From positions 1-9,730 of the forward strand of contig DASQSZ010000010.1 in assembly GCA_035642125.1 (NCBI GenBank): a stretch of DNA of 9,730 nucleotides, given 5' to 3'. Positions 1 through 5,524 of the stretch are shown one piece after another. Under the pieces are notes generated by a model, which saw nothing but the letters and a program-made list of their open reading frames with translations, did not search any database and was not told the DNA's origin. A program made the translations under genes and the position numbers. Positions within the stretch are counted from its first letter, which is position 1. Each line of letters opens with the position of its first letter. This stretch comes from CALAED01 sp937891035 (GTDB lineage Bacteria > Actinomycetota > Actinomycetes > Streptosporangiales > Streptosporangiaceae).

Positions 1-772
1 CCCGCCGGCGGACCTCGTCGAAGATCTCCTCGGACGGAACGGCGCCGGCCAGCACCTCGACCGCGGCGGGCAGCAGTCGGGGCCGCCCGGCGACGCCGCC
101 GAGCGCGAGCCTGGCCGCGCCGATCCTGGTGGCCCGGCCCGGCCCGCCGCCCTCGACGGTGACGGTGACGGTGGCGCAGGCCGCCGCCTGGGCGAACGCG
201 CCGGCGGTCGGCGCGTGCTCGCGGAAGGCGACCCCGGTGCCCGCGCCGAGCAGCGGCAGCCGGACCTCCGTGATCAGTTCGCCTGGGCGGAGCGCGGTGA
301 CGAACGGGTAGTCGAAGAAGTCGTCCGCCGCGACCACCCGCTCGCCGGACGCTGACGCGAGCACCAGCCTGGCCCCCACGGCGACCGCGACGAGACACCA
401 CTCGGCGGCCGGATCGGCGTGCGCGAGGCTGCCGGCGAACGTGCCGCGGGCGCGGATCGGCAGATGACCGACGTGGCGGGCCGCCGCGGCCAGCAGCGCG
501 CCCAGCGGGTCCGCGACCACCGGGCGCTCGAGCCGCCGGTGGCGGACCAGCGCGCCGATCCGCAGCTCGCCGTCGGCCGCGGTCACCCGGTCGAGCCCCG
601 GCAGCCGGTTGATGTCGAGCACGACGACCGGCCGGGCCAGCCGCAGGTGCATCATCGGCACCAGGCTCTGCCCGCCGGCGAGGACTTTGGCGTCGTCTCC
701 ATGCTCGGCCAGCACGGACAGCGCCTCGGCGCGCGAGCCGGCCGCACGATAGTCGAACGCCTGCGCCACCAT
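1..772 (-). CDS. Molybdenum hydroxylase FAD-binding subunit (CoxM/XdhB-like), 3' end cut off
   Basis: This is the medium subunit of a xanthine dehydrogenase/aldehyde oxidase/CO dehydrogenase-type enzyme. In this family it carries the FAD that passes electrons from the [2Fe-2S] subunit to an acceptor in the cytoplasm. Reading the minus strand from ATG at 772-770 gives 257 open codons. The start MVAQAFDYRAAGS is followed by the FAD-binding loop AGGQSLVPM at residues 32-40 and the second signature TFAGSLAHADPAAE at residues 111-124. The CoxM C-terminal domain then runs to the window edge. Family members are about 280-295 residues, so roughly 30 residues are missing beyond base 1. The gene is divergent from the molybdopterin subunit at 862, which is unusual because the subunits are normally co-directional. 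A [2Fe-2S] subunit could follow outside the window. The start is fairly secure: an upstream in-frame TTG at 799-797 is separated by poor family-like sequence. The ribosome site is weak. Confidence 0.93.
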   Translation of the reverse strand, partial: MVAQAFDYRAAGSRAEALSVLAEHGDDAKVLAGGQSLVPMMHLRLARPVVVLDINRLPGLDRVTAADGELRIGALVRHRRLERPVVADPLGALLAAAARHVGHLPIRARGTFAGSLAHADPAAEWCLVAVAVGARLVLASASGERVVAADDFFDYPFVTALRPGELITEVRLPLLGAGTGVAFREHAPTAGAFAQAAACATVTVTVEGGGPGRATRIGAARLALGGVAGRPRLLPAAVEVLAGAVPSEEIFDEVRRR

Positions 773-861
773 GCCCCAAACGATTGCATAAAATTGCAAC
801 GCGGACGACGCCGCAGCGACGGCTCGGGAGGACGGCACGTGCGACTGAGGGCGGAGCTGAC
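773..861. promoter_or_regulatory. Divergent intergenic region with AT-rich inverted repeat, candidate operator/promoter
   Basis: This 89-bp gap separates the divergent FAD and molybdopterin subunit genes, so both promoters should lie in or near it. It contains TTGCATAAAATTGCAA at 784-799: arms TTGCA and TGCAA around a 6-bp AT spacer. The spacer reads TAAAAT on the plus strand, which resembles a -10 hexamer. A convincing -35 at the usual distance was not found. The dyad lies 11 bases upstream of the FAD subunit ATG and stands out in otherwise G/C-rich sequence. Two-arm dyads of this size are typical of MarR/TetR/GntR-type operators. Which regulator would bind is not visible, and no regulator gene is in the window. 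Confidence 0.5.
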
Positions 862-3210
862 GTGAATCCGGAGCGGCACCAGGCGGAGCGGCGCTATGCC
901 GGGCGGCGGCTGCCGCGGCCGGACGCCTGGCCGCTGCTGCGCGGAGCCGGCCGGTTCGTCGCCGACATCCGGCCGCCTGGCTGCCTCGACGCCGCGTTCA
1001 CCCGCAGCCACCTCGCGCACGGCGAGCTGCGGGGGGTGGACGTGCGCCCCGCGCTCGCCGCCCCCGGAGTCGTGTTCGCCGCGGCGGCGAGCGACCTGCC
1101 GGGCCTGCCCGACGTGCCAAGCCCGCCGCGCGGCGGGCCGCCGCCCGCGATGGCCCGCCCCGCCCTGGCCCGCGAGCGGGTCAGGTTCGTCGGCGAGCCG
1201 ATCGCCGTCGTGGCCGCCGTCGATCGCTACGCCGCGGCCGACGGCGCCGAACTCGTCGAGCCCGACCTCCAGCCGCTGCCCGCCGTCCTCGACCCGATCG
1301 CGGCGGCCGAGCCCGGCGCACCCGCACTGTTCGCCGGATGCGCCAACGTCGCCGCCGTGCACGGCTACGGCGACCCCGTCGACGACGTCCTCGCCGCCGC
1401 CCCCGTCGTCGTCGGGGCCGACCTGGTCAACCAGCGGGTGTCAGCGATGTCCATCGAGCCGCGCGGCATCGTCGTCGAGCCCGGCGGCGACGGCACCTAC
1501 CGCGTGTGGTGTTCGCACCAGGCGCCGCACCGCCTCGCCGCCGACCTGGCCCGGTCGTTCGGGCTGGACCAGGCGGCCATACGGGTGGCGGCGCCCAGAG
1601 TCGGCGGAGCCTTCGGCGCCAAGAGCCAGACTCATCCCGAATACCTCGTCGTCTTCGCGCTCGCCCGGCGTCTTGACCGCCCCGTCCGCTGGATCGAGGA
1701 CCGCGCCGAGTCGCTCACCGCCGCGACCCACGGACGCGACCAGCACGCGCGGATCCGGATCGGCGCCGACGAGACCGGCCGGATCCTCGCCCTCGACGCC
1801 GACATCGTGGCCGACGTGGGCGGCTACCCCCATACCGGCGGCTTCATCCCCGACATGACCTGCTGGGTGCTGGCCGGGCCTTACGCCACGCCGCGGCTGC
1901 ACGTGCGGGCCCGCGCCGTTGTCACCAACAAGGCGCCCACCGCCTCCTACCGCGGGGCCGGCCGGCCCGAGGCCGCCTACTTCTTGGAACGCGCGATCGA
2001 CCTGCTCGCCGAGCGGCTCGGCCACGACCCGGCGGAGGTGCGCAGACGCAACTTCGTCCCCGACGACGCCTTTCCCTACACCTCCCCCACCGGGGCCGTC
2101 TACGACAGCGGCCGGTACGCCTCGGCCCTCGATCTCGCCCTCGACCTCGTCGACTACCCGGCGCTGCGGGCCGAGCAGCGGCGTCGGCGCGGCGACGGCG
2201 ACCCCGCGGCGCCGCTGCTGGGCGTCGGCATCGCCAGCTGGATCGAACGATCGGGCGGCGCCCGCGGCCTCGGCGAGTTCGCCGAGATCGAGGTGACCGC
2301 GGACGGCGCCATCACGGCCCGGGTGGGCACCAGCTCCCAGGGGCAGGGGCACGAGTTGACCTTCGCCCAGATCGCGGCCGAGGCGCTGGACGTGCCGCCG
2401 GGCCGCATCCGCGTGGTGCTCGGCGACACCGGCGAGGTACGGCAGGGGACGGGTGCGTTCGGCAGCAGGTCGGTGCAGGTCGGCGGGTCGGCGCTGTTCC
2501 GCGCCGGGCAGGCGCTGGTCGCCGATGCGCGGCGCCGCGCCGCCGACCTCCTGGGCGGCGAGGTGACCTACGCCGACGGAGTCTTCCGTTCCGTCCGTTC
2601 CGACACCGACCCAGATGGCGACCTCAGCGACCTCAGCGGCCCCGACGGAGCCGACGGAGCCGACGGAGCCGAGCTCACGCTGGCGCGACTGGCCGCCCGG
2701 ACCGGCCGGCTGGTCGCCGAGGACGTCTTCACGCCGCCGCAGGCGTTCCCGTTCGGCAGCTACGTCGCCGTCGTCGAGGTGGACCGGCGGACCGGCCAGG
2801 TGACGATCCGGCGGCTCGCCGCGGTCGACGACTGCGGGGTGGTGATCAATCCCGGCGCGGTCGAGGGCCAGATCGTCGGGTCGATCGCGCAGGGCGTCGG
2901 GCAGGCGCTGTACGAACGCGTGGTCTACGACGATGGCGGCCAGCCGCTCACCGCCACCTTGCTGGACTATTTCGTGCCGACGGCGGCCGAGATGCCGGAC
3001 GTCGTCCGCGGCGAGCACGTCACGCCCAACCCCAACGTGCCGCTCGGCACCAAGGGTGCGGGCGAGTCGGGTTGCATCGGCGCCCCGCCGGCGATCGCCA
3101 ACGCGATCTGGGACGCACTGACCGGCTACGACCGTTCGGCCCTGCGACTGCCGTTCACGCCCGACCGGGTGTGGGCCTGCGTTCAACAACCTGTCAGCAG
3201 GGGTTCTTGA
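862..3210 (+). CDS. Xanthine dehydrogenase/aldehyde oxidase family molybdopterin-binding subunit (CoxL form II-like)
   Basis: This is the large, catalytic subunit of a molybdenum hydroxylase, 782 residues and a normal family length. It binds the molybdopterin cytosine dinucleotide cofactor and hydroxylates its substrate with oxygen from water. Cofactor and active-site motifs are in the expected order: GGAFGAK (248-254), SYRGAGR (362-368), GTSSQGQGHE (489-498) and GTKGAGESG (729-737), where Glu735 is the expected catalytic base. The loop SYRGAGR matches form II/aldehyde-oxidase-like proteins (AYRGAGR) and lacks the AYxCSFR cysteine of true CO dehydrogenase. The GTG at 862 is chosen because GGAG at 853-856 sits 5 bases upstream. 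An ATG at 784 in the same frame would begin inside the intergenic dyad and add unrelated residues. Residues about 576-603 are a repetitive Asp/Gly/Ala linker not expected in the family. The true substrate is unknown; an aldehyde or N-heterocycle is an inference. Confidence 0.93.
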   Translation: MNPERHQAERRYAGRRLPRPDAWPLLRGAGRFVADIRPPGCLDAAFTRSHLAHGELRGVDVRPALAAPGVVFAAAASDLPGLPDVPSPPRGGPPPAMARPALARERVRFVGEPIAVVAAVDRYAAADGAELVEPDLQPLPAVLDPIAAAEPGAPALFAGCANVAAVHGYGDPVDDVLAAAPVVVGADLVNQRVSAMSIEPRGIVVEPGGDGTYRVWCSHQAPHRLAADLARSFGLDQAAIRVAAPRVGGAFGAKSQTHPEYLVVFALARRLDRPVRWIEDRAESLTAATHGRDQHARIRIGADETGRILALDADIVADVGGYPHTGGFIPDMTCWVLAGPYATPRLHVRARAVVTNKAPTASYRGAGRPEAAYFLERAIDLLAERLGHDPAEVRRRNFVPDDAFPYTSPTGAVYDSGRYASALDLALDLVDYPALRAEQRRRRGDGDPAAPLLGVGIASWIERSGGARGLGEFAEIEVTADGAITARVGTSSQGQGHELTFAQIAAEALDVPPGRIRVVLGDTGEVRQGTGAFGSRSVQVGGSALFRAGQALVADARRRAADLLGGEVTYADGVFRSVRSDTDPDGDLSDLSGPDGADGADGAELTLARLAARTGRLVAEDVFTPPQAFPFGSYVAVVEVDRRTGQVTIRRLAAVDDCGVVINPGAVEGQIVGSIAQGVGQALYERVVYDDGGQPLTATLLDYFVPTAAEMPDVVRGEHVTPNPNVPLGTKGAGESGCIGAPPAIANAIWDALTGYDRSALRLPFTPDRVWACVQQPVSRGS
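2587..2670 (+). repeat. Tandem 9-bp microrepeats inside the molybdopterin subunit gene
   Basis: Three short tandem families lie side by side, all in frame. CGTTCC occurs twice (2587-2592, 2596-2601). GACCTCAGC occurs twice (2620-2637). GACGGAGCC occurs three times (2644-2670). They encode an acidic, flexible stretch including DLSDLS and DGADGADGA at about residues 576-603, between the two halves of the cofactor-binding domain. Because every unit is a multiple of three, copy-number change would alter linker length without a frameshift. Confidence 0.85.
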
Positions 3211-3240
3211 CGACGGCACGCGTCGGCGAAACGGTCTAAC
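3201..3240 (+). promoter_or_regulatory. Shared two-block promoter-like motif, copy 1 (upstream of P450)
   Basis: Block 1 is GGGTTCTTGAC at 3201-3211. Block 2 is CGAAACGGTC at 3227-3236, followed by TAAC. The same two blocks with the same 15-base spacing recur at 4734-4774. Block 1 includes the last two codons and stop of the molybdopterin subunit gene, so the signal begins inside the coding region. TTGAC resembles a -35 element, but no standard -10 hexamer lies at 16-18 bases from it. The motif could be an alternative sigma factor promoter or an activator site. The sigma class is not assigned. Confidence 0.6.
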
Positions 3241-3251
3241 AGGGACATGCA

Positions 3252-3263
3252 GGGAGATCTCCC
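3252..3263. promoter_or_regulatory. Perfect 12-bp palindrome, candidate operator for the P450 operon
   Basis: GGGAGATCTCCC is a perfect 12-bp palindrome, 21 bases upstream of the P450 start codon and downstream of the shared promoter-like motif. This is a classic place for a repressor to block transcription or its early elongation. As RNA the stem would have almost no loop, so a DNA-binding role is more likely than a hairpin. No matching copy was found in front of the CMD gene. Confidence 0.4.
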
Positions 3264-3271
3264 GACCGCGG

Positions 3272-3277
3272 AAGGAG
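3272..3277 (+). promoter_or_regulatory. Ribosome binding site supporting a TTG start
   Basis: AAGGAG lies 7 bases before the TTG at 3285. The strong match and ideal spacing decide for this rare start codon over the in-frame ATG at 3315, which has no comparable site. Confidence 0.8.
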
Positions 3278-3284
3278 CCGGCCA

Positions 3285-4499
3285 TTGAGCGAGGTGGCGG
3301 ACGTGCCCGTACACATGCGCCGAACCGCTTTCGACCCGACCGATGAGCTCGCTCGACGCCGGGCCGCGGCGCCGGTGAGCCGCGTCACCGCGACCATGGG
3401 GCAGGTGCGCTTTCCGACCTGGCTGGTCACCAGGTATGACGACGTACGAGCGGTGCTGAGCGACGCCGTGAGCTTCAGCAACGCCAATGAGGCCGTCCGC
3501 GCGCACGTGGCGGCGGCCTTGGGCGAGGAGACCGCGGCGCGGGTGGAGTTGGGCGGGCCGTCGCTTCTCAGCTACGATCCGCCGCGCCATACGTGGCTGC
3601 GCCGGCTGGTGGCGCCGACATTCACCGTCAAGCGGATGTACCGGCTCCGGCACCGTGTCGAGGCCATCGTGGCCGAGCACCTTGACGCGATGGAGGTGAA
3701 GGGCGGACCGATCGATCTCGTCGAGGCGTTCGCGCTGCCGGTGCCCTCGCTGGTGATCTGTGAGCTCCTCGGCGTTCCGTACGACGACCGGGCCGGCTTC
3801 CAGCGCCGGGGGGAGGCGCAGCTCGACCTCGAACTCGATTTCGCCGAACGGCGGGCGGTCGAGGAAGAATCTCGGGCCTACATGGCCGAGCTGGTGCGGC
3901 GCAACCGCGCCCATCCGGGCGACAACCTGCTCGGGACGCTGGTGCGCGACCACGGCGACGAACTGCCGGACGAGGAGCTGGTCTCGCTCGGCATCTTGCT
4001 CCTCGTCGGGGGCCATGAGACCACCGCCAACATGCTGGCACTCGGCACGCTGCTGCTCCTGCGCCACCCGAACCAGTTGGCTTTGCTGCGCGACGATCCC
4101 GGCATCGCCGACCGGGCGGTGGAGGAGCTCATGCGCTATCTGTCGATCGTGCACACCGGGATCATCCGCACCGCGGTCAAGGACGTCACCATCGGCGGCA
4201 TGGTCATCAAGGCCGGCGACGCGGTGGCGGTCTCGCTTCCGTCCGCCAATCGCGATGAGGCGATCACCGACGACCCCGACGTGCTCGACCTGACCCGTGA
4301 ACCGACGTCGCACGTCGCTTTCGGACATGGCAACCATCACTGCCTGGGCGCGCCGCTGGCCCGCCTCGAGATGCGCGTCGCCTTTCCCGCGCTGCTGCGC
4401 CGGTTTCCCGGTCTGCGCCTGGCGGTACCGTTCGAGGAGATCGAGTTCCGTTCGCTGTCCGTGGTCTACGGCCTCCAGTCGCTGCCGGTCACCTGGTAG
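3285..4499 (+). CDS. Cytochrome P450, bacterial class I type
   Basis: This is a soluble bacterial cytochrome P450 of 404 residues, a normal length. Such enzymes insert one oxygen atom into a substrate using electrons from a ferredoxin. The oxygen-activation motif of helix I is GGHETT (242-247), with the acid-alcohol pair Glu245-Thr246. The helix K ExxR motif is ELMR (281-284). The haem-binding loop is FGHGNHHCLG starting at residue 346, with Cys353 as the haem ligand. The end SVVYGLQSLPVTW is typical of actinobacterial P450s. The start is TTG, backed by AAGGAG at 3272-3277. The next gene, 34 bases downstream, is its ferredoxin, so the pair forms one operon. No ferredoxin reductase is in the window; electrons must come from one encoded elsewhere. 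The CYP family and substrate cannot be named from the sequence alone. The nearby molybdenum hydroxylase, CMD protein and amidohydrolase suggest a catabolic or tailoring role. Confidence 0.96.
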   Translation: MSEVADVPVHMRRTAFDPTDELARRRAAAPVSRVTATMGQVRFPTWLVTRYDDVRAVLSDAVSFSNANEAVRAHVAAALGEETAARVELGGPSLLSYDPPRHTWLRRLVAPTFTVKRMYRLRHRVEAIVAEHLDAMEVKGGPIDLVEAFALPVPSLVICELLGVPYDDRAGFQRRGEAQLDLELDFAERRAVEEESRAYMAELVRRNRAHPGDNLLGTLVRDHGDELPDEELVSLGILLLVGGHETTANMLALGTLLLLRHPNQLALLRDDPGIADRAVEELMRYLSIVHTGIIRTAVKDVTIGGMVIKAGDAVAVSLPSANRDEAITDDPDVLDLTREPTSHVAFGHGNHHCLGAPLARLEMRVAFPALLRRFPGLRLAVPFEEIEFRSLSVVYGLQSLPVTW

Positions 4500-4533
4500 C
4501 CGCTCGAGCCAAAGAAAGAGTGGGGGTTCGCGC

Positions 4534-4743
4534 ATGCGCGTCGACGCCGACCGGGACGTCTGCATCGGAGCGGGCAACTGCGTGCTCACCGCGCCGGAGG
4601 TCTTCGACCAGGCCGCCGACGGCCTGGTCGACGTGATCGATCCCGAACCGGCGCCGCACCTCGAGCAAAGCGTCCGCGACGCGGTCGTCCGCTGCCCTTC
4701 AGGCGCGATCACGGTCGGCGGCCCGGGCAGGCCGGGTTCTTGA
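4534..4743 (+). CDS. P450-associated [3Fe-4S] ferredoxin
   Basis: This is a 69-residue ferredoxin that probably delivers single electrons to the P450 encoded just upstream. The cluster motif is CIGAGNC (Cys10, Cys16) with Ala at position 13, where a [4Fe-4S] protein would have its second cysteine. The last ligand is Cys54 in RCPSGAI. This CxxAxxC...CP pattern is typical of the [3Fe-4S] ferredoxins paired with actinobacterial P450s. The ATG at 4534 is preceded by a run of G (4522-4526) about 7 bases upstream, a modest ribosome site. The 34-base gap to the P450 contains no terminator-like dyad, so both are probably on one transcript. Its last codons (GGT TCT TGA) form the first block of the second copy of the shared promoter-like motif. 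Confidence 0.94.
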   Translation: MRVDADRDVCIGAGNCVLTAPEVFDQAADGLVDVIDPEPAPHLEQSVRDAVVRCPSGAITVGGPGRPGS

Positions 4744-4774
4744 CTGCGCGCCAATGAGACGAAACGGTCATAAC
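4734..4774 (+). promoter_or_regulatory. Shared two-block promoter-like motif, copy 2 (upstream of CMD gene)
   Basis: GGGTTCTTGAC at 4734-4744 and CGAAACGGTC at 4760-4769 are separated by 15 bases and followed by ATAAC. This repeats the arrangement at 3201-3240; the spacer sequences differ while the blocks are identical. Block 1 overlaps the stop codon of the ferredoxin gene. The pairing suggests that the P450-ferredoxin unit and the CMD gene are switched on by the same factor. Block 2 lies about 43 bases upstream of the CMD start. Confidence 0.6.
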
Positions 4775-4811
4775 GGAACTTACATCCGGGGCCCGAAAGG
4801 GGCGGGTGCAT

Positions 4812-5441
4812 ATGGGCCGCAGGCAACGCATCAGCTATGTCCCTGTGGAGATGATGGACGCGGACATGCGGGCCGAGATGGACCGCTGCCGGCGGGAAGG
4901 CACGCCCCGCCCGGAGAGCTCGGCCGTGCGGGCTCACGTCCCGGCCTGTTTTTGGGCGTTCGCCGACTCCTGGCAGGCGATCTTTCGTAACGGCGTTTGC
5001 GACCATTCCATCAAGGAACTGTGCCGGGTCTACGTCTCGCGCAGCGTGAAGTGCGAGTACTGCGGCAACCAGCGCTCGGAGCAGGCGGCCAGGCAGGGGC
5101 TGCACGAGGCGCAGTACGACGATCTGCTGAACTTCGAAAAGTCCGGCCGGTACGACGAACGCCAGAAGGCGGCGCTCTCCTACGCCGAGGCGATCACCTG
5201 GCGGCTCGCCACCGACGACGCGTTCTGGGACCGGCTGCACGCGCATTTCACCGAACCGGAGCTGGTCGAGCTCGGCTGCTTCATCGCGCTCACCATGGGG
5301 CAGCAAAGCTGGCTGCGGCTGCTCGACATCGAACACCACGAGGTGCTGCCCGGCACCTCGGCCTCCATGGCCCCAGGCTTCGAGACACCAGAGGACCTCG
5401 CCCGGTCGAAGTCGACGCCGGACTATTGGGCCCGCCACTGA
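4812..5441 (+). CDS. Carboxymuconolactone decarboxylase/AhpD-like protein with CxxC site
   Basis: This is a 209-residue, mainly helical protein of the CMD/AhpD superfamily. Members are either small-molecule decarboxylases/hydrolases or thiol peroxidase partners. The site region is KELCRVYVSRSVKCEYC, giving Glu69, Cys81 and Cys84. The Glu-to-first-Cys distance of 12 equals that of AhpD (Glu118, Cys130, Cys133). The proton-relay histidine expected four residues after the second cysteine is Arg88 here. An extra Cys71 is present. The second half (AEAITWRLATDDAFWDRL, then LGCFIALTMGQQSW) fits the CMD fold. ATG at 4812 is preferred over GTG at 4806 because AGGGG (4798-4802) lies 9 bases before the ATG and only 3 before the GTG. 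The gene has its own copy of the shared promoter-like motif. The exact reaction is unknown. Confidence 0.85.
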   Translation: MGRRQRISYVPVEMMDADMRAEMDRCRREGTPRPESSAVRAHVPACFWAFADSWQAIFRNGVCDHSIKELCRVYVSRSVKCEYCGNQRSEQAARQGLHEAQYDDLLNFEKSGRYDERQKAALSYAEAITWRLATDDAFWDRLHAHFTEPELVELGCFIALTMGQQSWLRLLDIEHHEVLPGTSASMAPGFETPEDLARSKSTPDYWARH

Positions 5442-5524
5442 TCGGCGAGGCGACGTACACTCGCGGCGAACCACACAATCGAATCTCGGCGCGCCCCAAG
5501 CTCGGCGAAAGGCGGTGTCGGCTC
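5442..5524 (+). other. Short intergenic gap between CMD and amidohydrolase genes
   Basis: These 83 bases hold no coding sequence I can support and no clear terminator. CTCGGCG occurs twice (in 5486-5492 and 5501-5507). The shared promoter-like motif is absent, so the amidohydrolase is either read through from the CMD gene or has an unrecognised promoter. Confidence 0.5.

Noticed and set aside
784..861. Start of the molybdopterin subunit at ATG 784
   Set aside because: It would begin inside the AT-rich dyad, has no ribosome site, and adds residues unlike the family; GTG 862 has GGAG 5 bases upstream.
862..3210. Annotation as aerobic CO dehydrogenase large subunit
   Set aside because: The active-site loop is SYRGAGR, without the cysteine required for the Mo-Cu site of form I enzymes.
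3237..3242. TAACAG as a housekeeping -10 element paired with TTGAC at 3207
   Set aside because: The spacing would be more than 20 bases and the hexamer is a poor match; the shared motif is better left unassigned.
1441..3285. 614-codon open frame on the minus strand antisense to the molybdopterin subunit
   Set aside because: The translation is Arg/Gly/Asp/His-rich with no family pattern and is the mirror of a well-supported gene; G/C-rich third positions keep antisense frames open.
4786..4795. GGGGCCCG near 4788-4795 as an operator matching the P450 palindrome
   Set aside because: Only GGGCCC is symmetric, a 6-bp palindrome expected by chance in this composition.
3183..5474. 763-codon minus-strand open frame spanning P450, ferredoxin and CMD genes
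   Set aside because: It crosses three clearly recognised plus-strand genes and their spacers and shows no domain motifs; it is a composition shadow.
4997..5524. Upstream extension of the amidohydrolase frame to 4997
   Set aside because: The added residues are the CMD gene read in another phase, and a Tat signal peptide begins immediately after GTG 5525.
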